Made by a program: the position numbers and the translations under genes. A stretch of 16,829 bases of DNA from Paenarthrobacter nitroguajacolicus JCM 14115 (lineage in GTDB: Bacteria > Actinomycetota > Actinomycetes > Actinomycetales > Micrococcaceae), in contig BBFS01000105.1 in the NCBI GenBank assembly GCA_001313365.1, forward strand, positions 1 through 16,829. Reading direction: 5' to 3'. Shown here one piece after another: positions 1-7,638 of the stretch (within the stretch, counting starts at the first letter, position 1; every line of letters begins with the position of its first letter). A model generated the notes under the pieces. It searched no databases, had not been told where the DNA came from, and saw only the letters and a list, made by a program, of their open reading frames with translations.

Positions 1-202
1 GGGGTGGGATGGGCGGCGGCCAGGGCGGCCCCCCCTTCGGTGGAGCGTCGCAGCTGCTCACCTCCGTCACTGCGAGCGTCTCCCCCCCCGGCGTCCTCGC
101 CGCAGGCATCGCCGCAGTCTTCGCGGTAGCCATCATCGGTGCCTGGTTCCGGCACTGTTGACCGCCCGTATCCGTCCCATCGAAGTACTCCGAGGAGAAT
201 AG
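1..202 (+). CDS. ABC transporter permease (FtsX/MacB type), C-terminal fragment
   Basis: This is the 3' end of a gene that begins before the window. The visible part is a glycine-rich stretch (GGMGGGQGGP), then QLLTSVTASVSPGVLAAG and a hydrophobic segment AAVFAVAIIG, which is a last transmembrane helix. Read straight through, the frame ends at a TGA at 159-161. Restoring one G near 143 gives the classic FtsX-permease tail GLVPALLTARIRPIEVLRGE and a stop at 200-202, so the early stop is very probably a sequencing error. C runs at 29-35 and 82-89 each appear three bases too long but keep the frame. The ATPase gene starts two bases after this stop, so the two form a permease-ATPase export pair in the cytoplasmic membrane. 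Family is confident; substrate is unknown. Confidence 0.75.
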   Translation, partial: GWDGRRPGRPPLRWSVAAAHLRHCERLPPRRPRRRHRRSLRGSHHRCLVPALLTARIRPIEVLRGE

Positions 203-204
203 CC

Positions 205-900
205 GTGATCGTAGTCAAGGACCTGGTCCGTCAGTTCAAGTCCGGTGATCGGACCATCAAGCCAGTAAACGGGGGGGTCAGCTTTGAGCTCGACAAGGGT
301 TCGCTGGCGTCCATCGTCGGCAAGAGCGGCAGTGGTAAAAGCACGCTGTTGTCCCTCCTGGGTGCGCTGGACAAGCCCACCTCGGGAGACGTCGTCGTGG
401 ACGGCGTCAGCCTGGCCGGACTGCCGGACGGCAAGCTGACCGAGTACCGTCGCCGGGACATCGGTTTCGTGTTCCAGCAGTTCAACCTGATTCCCAACCT
501 CAGTGCCGTGGACAACGTCATGCTGCCCATGGAGTTCGCGGGTGTCCGCAAAGCGGCCAGGCTGCAGCGGGCCAAAGAGCTATTGGAGCAGGTGCAGTTG
601 GATCCAGAGAAGCACTCGCGCCGCACCAACCGGCTGTCAGGTGGCGAGCAGCAGCGCGTCGCGATTGCCCGGGCCTTAGCCAATGATCCCAAGCTGATCC
701 TCGCCGATGAGCCCACCGGAAATTTGGATGAGCAAACCGGCGAGCACATCATTGAACTGTTGAGCTCCCTGAGCCGCGATCACAACACCACCATCTTGGT
801 GGTCACGCATGATCGCAGCCTGGCGCAGAAGACCGAGCGCTGCTTCCGTCTTCAGCAGGGCAGGCTCACCGAGGAGGTCAGAACCGGATCGCGTCGATGA
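205..900 (+). CDS. ABC transporter ATP-binding protein (MacB/LolD type)
   Basis: A cytoplasmic ATPase of 231 residues that would power the permease encoded just upstream. I chose GTG 205 because GAGGAG lies about eight bases before it and the start follows the permease stop by two bases; an in-frame start at 139 would lie inside the permease. Walker A is GKSGSGKST at residues 39-47. A Q-loop lies in [10 protein letters not shown], the ABC signature is [15 protein letters not shown], Walker B is [12 protein letters not shown], and the H-loop is VVTHD. The FQQFNL and GNLDEQTG sequences are typical of the MacB/LolD/FtsE branch, which moves lipids, peptides or drugs outward. The G run at 271-277 adds one glycine (PVNGGVSF) that relatives probably lack. 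The stop lies inside the 3' end of the convergent permease gene. Substrate unknown. Confidence 0.9.
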   Translation: MIVVKDLVRQFKSGDRTIKPVNGGVSFELDKGSLASIVGKSGSGKSTLLSLLGALDKPTSGDVVVDGVSLAGLPDGKLTEYRRRDIGFVFQQFNLIPNLSAVDNVMLPMEFAGVRKAARLQRAKELLEQVQLDPEKHSRRTNRLSGGEQQRVAIARALANDPKLILADEPTGNLDEQTGEHIIELLSSLSRDHNTTILVVTHDRSLAQKTERCFRLQQGRLTEEVRTGSRR

Positions 901-2068
901 CCTTGACGCGCACCGCAACGAGCGCAGGGATGGCTCCGGCGAGTGCGCCCACAAGGACAGCCGCCCCAAAGCCCATCAGCGCGGCGTCGATGGGGGAAGG
1001 CCGGGTATTCGGTCAGACCTGGCGCCACCTTCGATTCAATCCACGGGTGCTTCACCACTGCGACTGCAGCATGACTCCGGCCAAGCCGGCAACCGCGGTG
1101 GCCACCACGGATTCCATCATGACGCCCACAAAAATCCGTCCGGACGTTGCCCCCCCGAAGCTGCGCCGGATGCCGATTTCACGGACCCTGTAGCGCACGG
1201 TCACCATGGAGATGTTGAGCATTCCCACGGCACCGAGCAGGAGCACCAGACCGGCCACGCCGCCCACCACCATCTGGACGGGAGCCAAAGGATCTCCCCA
1301 TGCGGCATAGTCCATACGGTTGGCGTGGGCATAGTAGCCGGGGGAACTGGCCTTGGAGATCGGCCGTGATTGCTGCCGTGAGGCTCCGGCCTGTGCCTCG
1401 CCAACCCAGATTTTGAACTCCGACATCTGCGGCTTGATCCCGGTCATGGCCGCGCCCTCGGCAAGGATGAACGCGGAAGGCGGCGCGTCCGGGTAGGAAT
1501 CAGGCACGACGCCGATAATCACCGCCGTTGCCGGCTGATCTCCGGGGGGGATGCTCACCGTGGGATGGGTGGTGAGGTTCGGCCTGCCAGATTGGTTATA
1601 GAAGGATTCAGAGACGACGACGGCGGGTGCGAGCCTTTTGCCGTCGTCGGCAGCGAACCAGCTTCCTTGCTGAAGGGGGACCCGGTGGATGACGCCGTAG
1701 CCGACATCCACAATGGTCACGTTCACGGTTGTCACACCACGGGGGGGAAACTGAAAACCGGCCTGGGTCTGGCTGACGTGCGTGGAGGTCGTGATGCCGT
1801 AGCGCTGTTGAATACCTTGGTAGGCCTTCTCAAGTTTCACCGGGTCCGGCATGGTTGGCCCCTGGACGTTCAAGGACAGCGTGGCCACCCGCCCGCCGTT
1901 ACGTTCGGACTGAACTTTCATGCCTTCCCGGGCCAAACTGCCCACGCCCACCACAGAGGTCAACGCCGCAACGGACAAGGCAACACCCAGCAGGGCCAGG
2001 AGAATGCGAACCTTGTTGATGCGGAGTTCCTGCCACGCTTCAACGAGCGTGGAAATGAAGCCGGTCAT
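878..2068 (-). CDS. ABC transporter permease (MacB/FtsX type)
   Basis: Membrane subunit of the second export system. It starts [20 protein letters not shown], followed by a first transmembrane helix ([20 protein letters not shown]). A long extracytoplasmic MacB-like domain of roughly 230 residues follows, then a helix cluster beginning [20 protein letters not shown] and the conserved cytoplasmic loop [15 protein letters not shown]. The frame breaks near 1068, where one G is missing (restored: [13 protein letters not shown]), and near 990, where a G run is one too long. With both corrected the protein ends [21 protein letters not shown] with a stop at 878-880. Its ATG overlaps the stop of the ATPase gene by four bases (ATGA), pointing to translational coupling. 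The last 23 bases overlap the + strand ATPase gene tail to tail. Runs of seven at 1150, 1544 and 1741 each add one in-frame residue. Substrate unknown. Confidence 0.82.
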
Positions 2069-2802
2069 GCGCCGACTCCTGCGGGAGCGGGTGCCGGCAG
2101 CGGGCTGAGCACCCCCCCGGAATCCAGGCGGTAGCAGGCCCGGGCCAGGGCTGCGACATTGGTGTCATGCGTGATGGTCACCAACGCGGCTGCCGTTTCC
2201 GTGGCCACTGTATCCAGGAGGGCCATCACGGACTGCCCTGTTTCCACATCCAGCGCACCGGTTGGTTCATCGGCCAGGATGAGCCTCGGCCTGCGGACAA
2301 GGGCACGGGCAATGGCTACGCGCTGCTGCTCGCCACCGGAAAGCATGTTGGGCATGGTCTTGGCGCGGGAGGCGAGGCCAACCCGGTCCAGCATGTCCAT
2401 GGCAATCTCGCGACGCCGCCAGAACTCCTTGCCTTTGGCGTAGAACAGCGGCGTTATGACGTTGTCCAGGGCACTGCGTCCGGGCAACAGGTTGAACTGC
2501 TGGAACACGAAGCCCACCGTGGAGCCCCTTAGCCGGGCGCGGGCGTTGTTGCCGAGTCGGTCTGCGGGCTGGCCAAGGAACTCCAGCTCCCCCCGACGTC
2601 GGGATGTCCAGGAGGCCAAGCAGGTTGAGCAATGTTGATTTGCCGCAACCGGAGCGGCCCACGATTGCGGTGTGGTCCCCCCGCTGTGGACCTCGAGGTC
2701 GATGCCCCCCCGGAGGATGTTCAGCTGCTGGTCGTCGGGCAGCCTGACGGATCGGGTGACTGAACGCAGACTGACGAGTGTTTCTTTAGGTGATTCGTCC
2801 AT
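2065..2802 (-). CDS. ABC transporter ATP-binding protein (MacB/LolD type)
   Basis: ATPase partner of the downstream permease, about 244 residues. The start [19 protein letters not shown] is read directly. Between about 2682 and 2589 the frame is displaced: a C run of six at 2677-2682 (expected four) and one at 2589-2594 (expected five) together add three bases, so the same frame resumes. In the displaced segment Walker A is intact as GRSGCGKST, followed by [14 protein letters not shown]. Downstream come [18 protein letters not shown], signature [15 protein letters not shown], Walker [13 protein letters not shown] and H-loop TITHD. The gene starts 14 bases after the adaptor stop and overlaps the permease start by four bases, so adaptor, ATPase and permease form one operon. 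The family is certain; cargo cannot be told. Confidence 0.85.
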   Translation of the reverse strand: MDESPKETLVSLRSVTRSVRLPDDQQLNILRGGIDLEVHSGGTTPQSWAAPVAANQHCSTCLASWTSRRRGELEFLGQPADRLGNNARARLRGSTVGFVFQQFNLLPGRSALDNVITPLFYAKGKEFWRRREIAMDMLDRVGLASRAKTMPNMLSGGEQQRVAIARALVRRPRLILADEPTGALDVETGQSVMALLDTVATETAAALVTITHDTNVAALARACYRLDSGGVLSPLPAPAPAGVGA

Positions 2803-2816
2803 GCCGTTCGCTGCCC

Positions 2817-3916
2817 TTAGCCCATCGGGCCGTAGACGGCCTGGCCCGGACCCATCATGGATCTTGAACGGCCGGCGCCCCGGGCACGAATTCCAGTACC
2901 TGTTCGCCTTCGGTCAGGCCGGAGGTCACTTCCACCACAGAACCGTCGTTGAGCCCCCCCAGCTGGACAGTGCGCTGCTCGGGAGCGGCACCGGTTCCTC
3001 CCGGGCCGGCGATCCACACGATCCCGTCCTTCACGCTGCCCTTCACGGATGTCAGCGGAACAGTTACTACGTCGGATGCAACACCGGCGCTGACCGTCAT
3101 GGTGGCGCCAAGTCCCGCGAAGACCTGTTGGCCTGAAGGAACCGGGCAGCTCAGCGTTCCTGTAGGAGTGCCGCCCTCTTCCGGTTGGTTGCCTCCGCCG
3201 GGGGCCCGCAATCGCTGCGCCGACGCCCATTCCGGCACCTCCGCCTGTGGCGGCCAGTCCGCCCGAGGCCGCACCGCCGTCGTCGGATGTGTTGTTCTTG
3301 AGAGTCACGTCGGCGCACTGGAACGGCGCCGGTCCACCCACCAAAGCGATTTCCGCAGGACCGGGCTTGCCCAGCAGGCGGTACTGTTGCGCGGCCGTGA
3401 CGGATCCCGACACCGTGTAGGTTCCGGGATCGATCTTGCCCACGGACTCGCCCACGGTGACCTGCTGGTCAATGAGGGTTGTGAGCTGCTGCAGGGTTCC
3501 GGCGCTTGGAGCGAGGATGTCGAAGTAGTCGTACACGGGCTTGGGAGCTGTTTGCGGCCCCTCCTGTGTGGTCTGCGTGGGGGGGCGACCGCGCGCTCAG
3601 CCTTGACTTGGAAAAGGACCTCGCCCTTGCTGACGGTCGCACCCGGCTCAACGAACACCTGGACTACTTTTCCGGCTGAGGTGCTGCGGACAGTCTCGGC
3701 GGCGTCGCTCTGTACGGTGCCCTTGATTTCCACGGTGTTGGTGACAGTAGCCCGGGTGGCCGGGACTACCGGGATGTCCACTTGGGCCAAAGGCGCGGGC
3801 TCGGCAGCGGCCGATTCCAGGCCATCCACAAAAGCGATCTTAACCAAGGCCACCGCAATAATCGCGAAAACCAACAACCAGGCAACCGGCAAAATGACGC
3901 GCCGAAAAGTACCCAT
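2817..3916 (-). CDS. Membrane-fusion (MacA/HlyD-like) adaptor of an ABC export system
   Basis: First gene of the - strand operon, encoding the extracytoplasmic adaptor that would work with the ATPase and permease. I chose ATG 3916 ([20 protein letters not shown]) because GGAG lies about eight bases upstream; an in-frame ATG at 3946 is possible. The N-terminus is one membrane anchor. Next is a biotinyl-lipoyl-like hairpin region ([24 protein letters not shown], then [18 protein letters not shown]), as in HlyD/MacA proteins. The middle part continues in another frame ([20 protein letters not shown]), and the C-terminal barrel-like part in a third ([20 protein letters not shown]). Breaks lie near 3579-3600 (G run of seven), near 3200, and near 2860, where one C is missing. 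Repaired, the end reads [13 protein letters not shown] and stops at 2817. Such adaptors also occur in Gram-positive bacteria. Confidence 0.78.
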
Positions 3917-4056
3917 CCCTGCTCCATTTCGGTAACTCCCCCCCACAGAACCTCTGCGAGGGATGATTGCCTAAGCCTAAGGGAGGAAATTCTGCGCGCC
4001 GGGCATTCCTATGACTTGACAGAATGCTTACCGTGTCGGGAGGCTTGGCGAGCCGG

Positions 4057-4159
4057 GCGCACCCGTTCCCGCCGCGCGCACCCCTGGTTCCTGTCGGGCG
4101 CACCCGTTCCCGCCGCGCGCACCAGAGGTTACTGCAGCGATCGGCGTAAAAGGGTGCGC
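4057..4159. repeat. Composite palindromic repeat, copy 1
   Basis: This copy contains GCGCACCCGTTCCCGCCG at 4057 and again at 4098 (41 bases apart). An inverted relative, CGGCGTAAAAGGGTGCGC, ends it at 4142-4159. The direct and inverted parts can pair as a long imperfect hairpin. The architecture matches copy 2 with identical internal spacing (41 and 44 bases). It resembles REP/BIME-type intergenic repeats. No transposase or cas gene is nearby. Confidence 0.75.
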
Positions 4160-4219
4160 ACCACGTGCTTACCCAAACTCCCTCACTTTTCTGGACCGGC
4201 CCTGCCCTGTCCGTGAACG

Positions 4220-4322
4220 GCGCACCCGTTTTCGCCGCGCGCACCCTACGTTCCCTGCGGGCGCACCCGTTCCCGCCGCGCGCACCAGAGGTTACGGTAG
4301 CGATCGGCGCGAAAGGGTGCGC
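4220..4322. repeat. Composite palindromic repeat, copy 2
   Basis: Second copy, 163 bases after the first. The direct motif is at 4220 (GCGCACCCGTTTTCGCCG) and 4261 (GCGCACCCGTTCCCGCCG). The inverted motif CGGCGCGAAAGGGTGCGC is at 4305-4322. The link ACCAGAGGTTAC between direct and inverted parts is shared with copy 1. Differences are mostly at hairpin positions that stay self-complementary or loop out. It ends about 40 bases before the dehydrogenase start, so it could affect that gene's transcription. Confidence 0.75.
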
Positions 4323-4362
4323 ACGACGTCCTTGATAACTGCGGAATGAGAGGATGAACGGC

Positions 4363-5452
4363 ATGACACTTCCTATCGCCGTGCCGTGGCTTTCCACTCA
4401 AACCAATCAGGATCCCCGCGCAGCAACCGGGCAGCCCTTGCGGTGGGGGAGTAGTGTCTACAGGCAACATCGCCAACAGTGTTTCCCGGGACTTGGCAAT
4501 GCTTGAGGATGCGGAGCTGTACGCAGTGAGCTCCCGCACCCAGGCAGCCGCGGATGCATTCGCCCATACTCTCGGCTTCGCCAAGGGCTACGGGGGGGAC
4601 GACGGCGACGTACCCGGCTACCAGCGCTTGTTCGACGATCCCGCAGTGGACGTGGTCTACGTTGCTACGCCGCATGCCCAGCACTTCCAGATTGCAGCCG
4701 CCGCTTTGCGGGCCGGTAAGCATGTCCTGTGCGAGAAAGCCCTCACCATTAACGCCCGCGAAGCCAGCGAGCTGGTGAAACTGGCCCGGGAGCAGAACGT
4801 GTTCTTCATGGAAGCCGTGTGGAGCCGCTTCCTGCCGAGCATGCAGCGGGCGTTCGAGATCGCGGCCTCCGGGGGAGCTCGGACAGATCCAGTGGGTCAG
4901 CGCAGACCTCGGCTTCCCGGCACCCTACGATCCCGCTGCACGAATTTGGGCCCTCAATGACGGCGGCGGGGCGCTCCTGGACATCACTGTCTACCCACTG
5001 CTCTGGGCGCTGGGAACGCTGGGCTTCCCGCAGTCGGTCACCGCAATCGGCACGCTCAACGACGACGGCGTGGACAGCCAGAACGCCCTGACCCTGGGCT
5101 ACGACACTGGTGCGCAGGCGCAGTTGACGTCGTCGTTGATGGCCCACGGCCCCCCCGAACCGCAACGGTGGCCGGCGGGCTCGGGTTCCTGCAGACGGTG
5201 GGCTCCGTGAACAATCCCCGTGAGCTGATGATCCGGATCGGGTGGGACGAACCCCCCCGCCGCGAGCACTTTGACGTTGTGGGCACCGGCTACACCTACG
5301 AACTCCGGGAAGTAACCCGCTGCATCCAGCAAGGCCTCACCGAGAGCCCGGTCATGCCGCTGGAAGACTCGATTAACGTTATGCGCCTATTCGACGGGGG
5401 GGTGCGGTCGCAGTTGGGGGGGATCCGGTACCCCCCCAACGACGCCCGGTGA
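4363..5452 (+). CDS. Gfo/Idh/MocA family NAD(P)-dependent oxidoreductase
   Basis: A soluble dehydrogenase of about 350 residues, acting on an unknown sugar, polyol or related substrate. ATG 4363 is chosen because AGAGGA lies seven bases upstream. After MTLPIAVPWL, the nucleotide-binding start is shifted by one extra G near 4445; corrected it reads LRWGVVSTGNIANSVSRDL. The family motif is clear: VDVVYVATPHAQHF followed by AAALRAGKHVLCEKALTINA, with the EK pair expected at the substrate site. An extra G near 4875 and extra C bases at 5150-5156 shift the frame again. Corrected, the C-terminal part reads LNDGGGALLDITVYPLLWAL and later VGTGYTYELREVTRCIQQGL. Five or more seven-base runs lie in this gene, four of them after 5250. 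It ends at 5452, convergent with the DoxX gene. Specific substrate cannot be inferred. Confidence 0.82.
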
Positions 5453-5967
5453 CTGCTAGACCGGCGACCCAGCGGTGGCCCGGCCCGGTGGCGCGTGCCG
5501 CCGTCGTGAGTTAACTCAGCTGTATTAACGCCCGTGGCGGGCCGGTTGCTTGCCAGCTTGCGGTCCAGGGACAGAGCGCCGGGCCCCCCCAGAAACACGA
5601 ACGCGATGGAGATGGCGACGTAAATGATCAGGAGTTCGGCGGTGACACCGGACTTGTCAGTGAGCAGTGGTTTGCCCGCTTCGGTCACGAACCAGATCCC
5701 GGCGAACATGATCGCCGCCAGAAATCCGGCCACCCTGGTGAGGGCGCCGATGACCAGGAGCAGACCTAGGCCCAGTTCGCCGGCGATCACAAGCCACGCC
5801 ACGATCTCCGGCTTCTGCACGCCCATGGCCGCCACCGACGCGGCGAACGCAGCATGCCCGGCCATGAACTTCTGGAAGCCGTGCACCATCAGGAGCGCAC
5901 CGAACACCACTCGCAGGATGGTGACGCCGCGGGCAGAGGACGTGGGAGACGGGTGCAGGAATTTCAC
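5296..5967 (-). CDS. DoxX family membrane protein
   Basis: A small integral membrane protein. GTG 5967 is preferred because GGAAGA lies nine bases upstream; a TTG at 5976 in the same frame is too close to it. The domain has four hydrophobic stretches: ILRVVFGALLMVHGFQKF, VAWLVIAGELGLGLLLVIGAL, VAGFLAAIMFAGIWF and ELLIIYVAISIAFVFLG, then GPGALSLDRKLA, a usual DoxX ending. HGFQKF is typical of the family, which is linked to respiratory or redox functions, often without a proven role. The open frame runs on to 5296, antisense to the dehydrogenase gene. That tail is arginine/serine-rich and unlike a protein. I infer that the true stop is near 5520-5535 and that a missed base hides it. The C run at 5584-5590 adds a residue. 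Confidence 0.72.
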   Translation of the reverse strand: MKFLHPSPTSSARGVTILRVVFGALLMVHGFQKFMAGHAAFAASVAAMGVQKPEIVAWLVIAGELGLGLLLVIGALTRVAGFLAAIMFAGIWFVTEAGKPLLTDKSGVTAELLIIYVAISIAFVFLGGPGALSLDRKLASNRPATGVNTAELTHDGGTRHRAGPPLGRRSSSHRASLGGYRIPPNCDRTPPSNRRITLIESSSGMTGLSVRPCWMQRVTSRSS

Positions 5968-5991
5968 GGGTTCCAATCTTCCATGCCTGCG

Positions 5992-6021
5992 GGCCTGCCG
6001 CCAACCGGCCTGCCGCCAACC
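5992..6021. repeat. Perfect 15-bp tandem duplication
   Basis: GGCCTGCCGCCAACC occurs twice head to tail in the short gap between the HAD gene stop and the DoxX gene start. It may be a recent slippage duplication. No function is evident. Confidence 0.7.
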
Positions 6022-6030
6022 CGCGGTCCG

Positions 6031-6704
6031 CTACGACAGCAGCGCCGGGATGTCCTTCACGCCGTCCAGGATGTGGTGGTGCGGGTGCGCGGCCAAGGCG
6101 TCGCGGTCCAGCTTGCCGGTCAGGACACCCACGGCGGTGACGCCGGCGTTGTTGGCAGCGGCGAGGTCGTTCACGGTATCGCCGGCAGCGATCACGGCGC
6201 GGACATCCTGCACGCCGGTCAGCTCCATGGCCCGGTGAATCATGTGCGGTGCCGGACGGCCGGCGGCTACCTCGTCGGAGCATACGACGGCGTCCAACAG
6301 GTTATCGTCGTCGACGCTCCAACCCAGCCGCTCCAGGAGAGGCTCGGCGACGTCGCGCGAGAAGCCGGTTGTCAGGGCACCTTGATGCCCTGGCGGCGGA
6401 GAGCGCGGAACGCGTCTTCCACGCCTTCGAGCGCAACCGGCGGGTTGGCGTCGTAGAACTCGACGAGCAGTTCCTTGAAGCGCTTGAAAGCGGCAGCCAC
6501 TACTTCCGGCGTGGCCACTCCTCCCCCCCCGGCTTCAATCAGCGCCGTGATGGCCTCAACTTTGTCGGCGCCCATCCACTCCTGCACAGCTTCGGGCCTG
6601 GTGGTCACGCCGGTTTCTTCAACGCAGCGGGCCAGCGCTACGTAGACGTCGCCGTGTTCGTCGATGGTGGTTCCGGCCATATCGCAGGCAACTAGCTTGA
6701 TCAT
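6031..6704 (-). CDS. Phosphonatase-like HAD hydrolase (PhnX-related, TIGR03351 type)
   Basis: Predicted C-P bond hydrolase of the HAD superfamily, about 224 residues. The N-terminus MIKLVACDMAGTTIDE carries the phosphonatase-type motif DxAGT with nucleophile D8, in place of the usual DxDxT. In the cap region MGADK puts K48 where PhnX has its Schiff-base lysine. Motif 3 uses arginine (AAGRPAPHMI), a feature of the phosphonatase branch, and the acidic motif is AAGDTVNDLAAAN. One G is missing near 6380; repaired, the sequence joins as GIKVALTTGFSRDVAEPLLE. The start overlaps the stop of the GntR gene by four bases (ATGA). The family is known to sit beside FAD oxidoreductases and PhnCDE without PhnW, as here. 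The exact substrate, probably a 2-oxoethylphosphonate, is inferred. The C run at 6523-6530 is likely too long. Confidence 0.88.
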
Positions 6705-7474
6705 GGGGGGGTGGCTCCTTCGGTGTGGATGCGGACCAGGGCGGCCCGGCGTTCCACGGTGTTGTCGATGGTGAAGTTTGTGAGTGCCGGCAGGTAGCGG
6801 TCCTCCGAGTATTCGAGGGGGGGCTGTCCGTCGGAGGAACGGGTGATGCGGCGTTCGCGCAGGAGCGGAATACCTTCGGGTTGCTCCAAAAGTTCGGCGT
6901 CCTCGTCACTGGCGGCGACGGCGTCGATGGTGTGGCGGGCGCTGTGCAGGTCTACGCCTTGTTCCTTGAGGAACGCAAAAATGGACCCGGAATCGGTATC
7001 GAAGTCGAAAAGTTTCCGGCCCACATCCAGGATGAACGTGGTGCGTTCGATCATGGCCGGAGCGTCATCCAGGTAGCGGACGCGCAGGACCTCCACCACG
7101 GTGGTCCCGGGCATCAAACCAAGTGCCTCCGCCGCTTCCGGGCTGGCTTCGCGCCTGGCCACTTCAAGGGTTCGTTGGCCGGGCTTTTTGCCGATCCCGC
7201 TGGCCCATTCAGTGAACGAGTTGAACGTGGAAAAGGACTGCGACGGCACGGACGATCGAACCATGGGAGGCCGGCCTCGGCCGCCGGTCACAGCTCCTTC
7301 CGAACGAAGGAATGCGAGCGCTTGGCGGATGGGTCCACGCGACGTTCCGAACTCGCGGCACAGCTCCGCCTCGCTGGGTAGCTGGAAGCCCGGCGGCCAG
7401 TCGCCGTCAGTGATCCGGCGCATGAATTCCTCGCTGAGACGGACGTGGAGGGGTGCGTTCTGCTGTGTGCTCAC
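6701..7474 (-). CDS. GntR-family (HutC/UTRA) transcriptional regulator
   Basis: A DNA-binding regulator of about 257 residues. I chose GTG 7474 (VSTQQNAPLHVRLSEEFMRR) because the winged-helix domain begins right there; upstream in-frame codons run into the regulatory region. The helix-turn-helix is seen as LPSEAELCREFGTSRGPIRQ, followed by ALAFLRSEGAVTGGRGRPP. The C-terminal UTRA ligand domain includes GTTVVEVLRVRYLDDAPAMI and the end-type LEYSEDRYLPALTNFTI. UTRA regulators usually sense a small metabolite and repress neighbouring genes. The gene is divergent from the FAD oxidoreductase and transporter genes, and translationally coupled to the HAD gene. Operator-like palindromes lie upstream. 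G runs of seven at 6705 and 6817 add in-frame residues. The ligand is likely a phosphonate or its breakdown product, which is inference. Confidence 0.88.
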   Translation of the reverse strand: MSTQQNAPLHVRLSEEFMRRITDGDWPPGFQLPSEAELCREFGTSRGPIRQALAFLRSEGAVTGGRGRPPMVRSSVPSQSFSTFNSFTEWASGIGKKPGQRTLEVARREASPEAAEALGLMPGTTVVEVLRVRYLDDAPAMIERTTFILDVGRKLFDFDTDSGSIFAFLKEQGVDLHSARHTIDAVAASDEDAELLEQPEGIPLLRERRITRSSDGQPPLEYSEDRYLPALTNFTIDNTVERRAALVRIHTEGATPP

Positions 7475-7491
7475 AAGTTGATAATACAAGT
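7473..7491 (-). promoter_or_regulatory. Possible -10 box and second operator over the GntR start
   Basis: On the - strand, ACTTGT occurs twice around TATTATCA. TATTAT fits a -10 box and ends six bases before GTG 7474, so transcription would start at or next to the start codon, suggesting a leaderless message. No Shine-Dalgarno sequence is visible. The ACTTGT half-sites match those of the palindrome at 7575-7590, so regulator binding here would block its own promoter. Confidence 0.5.
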
Positions 7492-7530
7492 CTGACCCAG
7501 TGGAAACGCCGATTTTGAGAGGCTTTAGAT

Positions 7531-7577
7531 GAATTTGATGTGAACTCATGTGAACAGAAGTTAAAATCAGGTTAACT
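7531..7577 (-). promoter_or_regulatory. PHO-box-like direct-repeat array
   Basis: On the - strand, units repeat every 10-11 bases: GTTAACCTGAT, TTTAACTTCT, GTTCACATGA, GTTCACATCA, AATTCATC. Two units share GTTCACAT exactly (7548-7555 and 7538-7545). Actinobacterial PhoP boxes are direct repeats of GTTCACC-like units with about 11-base period. The location between a phosphonate regulator and transport operon fits phosphate control. The 10-base spacing is slightly short, so this is a hypothesis. Confidence 0.45.
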
Positions 7578-7590
7578 TGTATATACAAGT
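7575..7590. promoter_or_regulatory. Perfect 16-bp palindrome, probable GntR operator
   Basis: ACTTGTATATACAAGT is its own reverse complement. It lies in the divergent region about 50 bases before the FAD oxidoreductase start. GntR/HutC regulators bind such short AT-centred palindromes. The TATATA core could overlap a promoter for the + strand operon. The half-site ACTTGT recurs at the regulator's own start. Confidence 0.65.
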
Positions 7591-7638
7591 GCCAATTTGG
7601 CTTGATTCCCCCTTCAATCAGCCGCCAGTCTCAATGGT

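Larger units (their letters stand above)
3917..4362. other. Intergenic region between divergent adaptor and dehydrogenase genes
   Basis: About 450 bases without a credible gene. It should hold the promoters for the - strand export operon and the + strand dehydrogenase. I see a short direct repeat (CCTAAG twice, about 3971-3983) and a TTGACA hexamer at 4016-4021 with no convincing -10 partner. The remainder is filled by two composite palindromic repeats, listed separately. A ribosome-binding sequence AGAGGA at 4350-4355 precedes the dehydrogenase ATG at 4363. Reading frames through the repeats are arginine/alanine-rich artefacts. Confidence 0.6.

Noticed and set aside
2267..2662. Separate small Walker-A protein on the - strand
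   Set aside because: It is the displaced-frame segment of the ATPase gene; both neighbouring parts continue the same domain.
4057..4322. CRISPR array
   Set aside because: Repeats are mixed in direction, the intervening sequences are partly conserved, and no cas genes are near.
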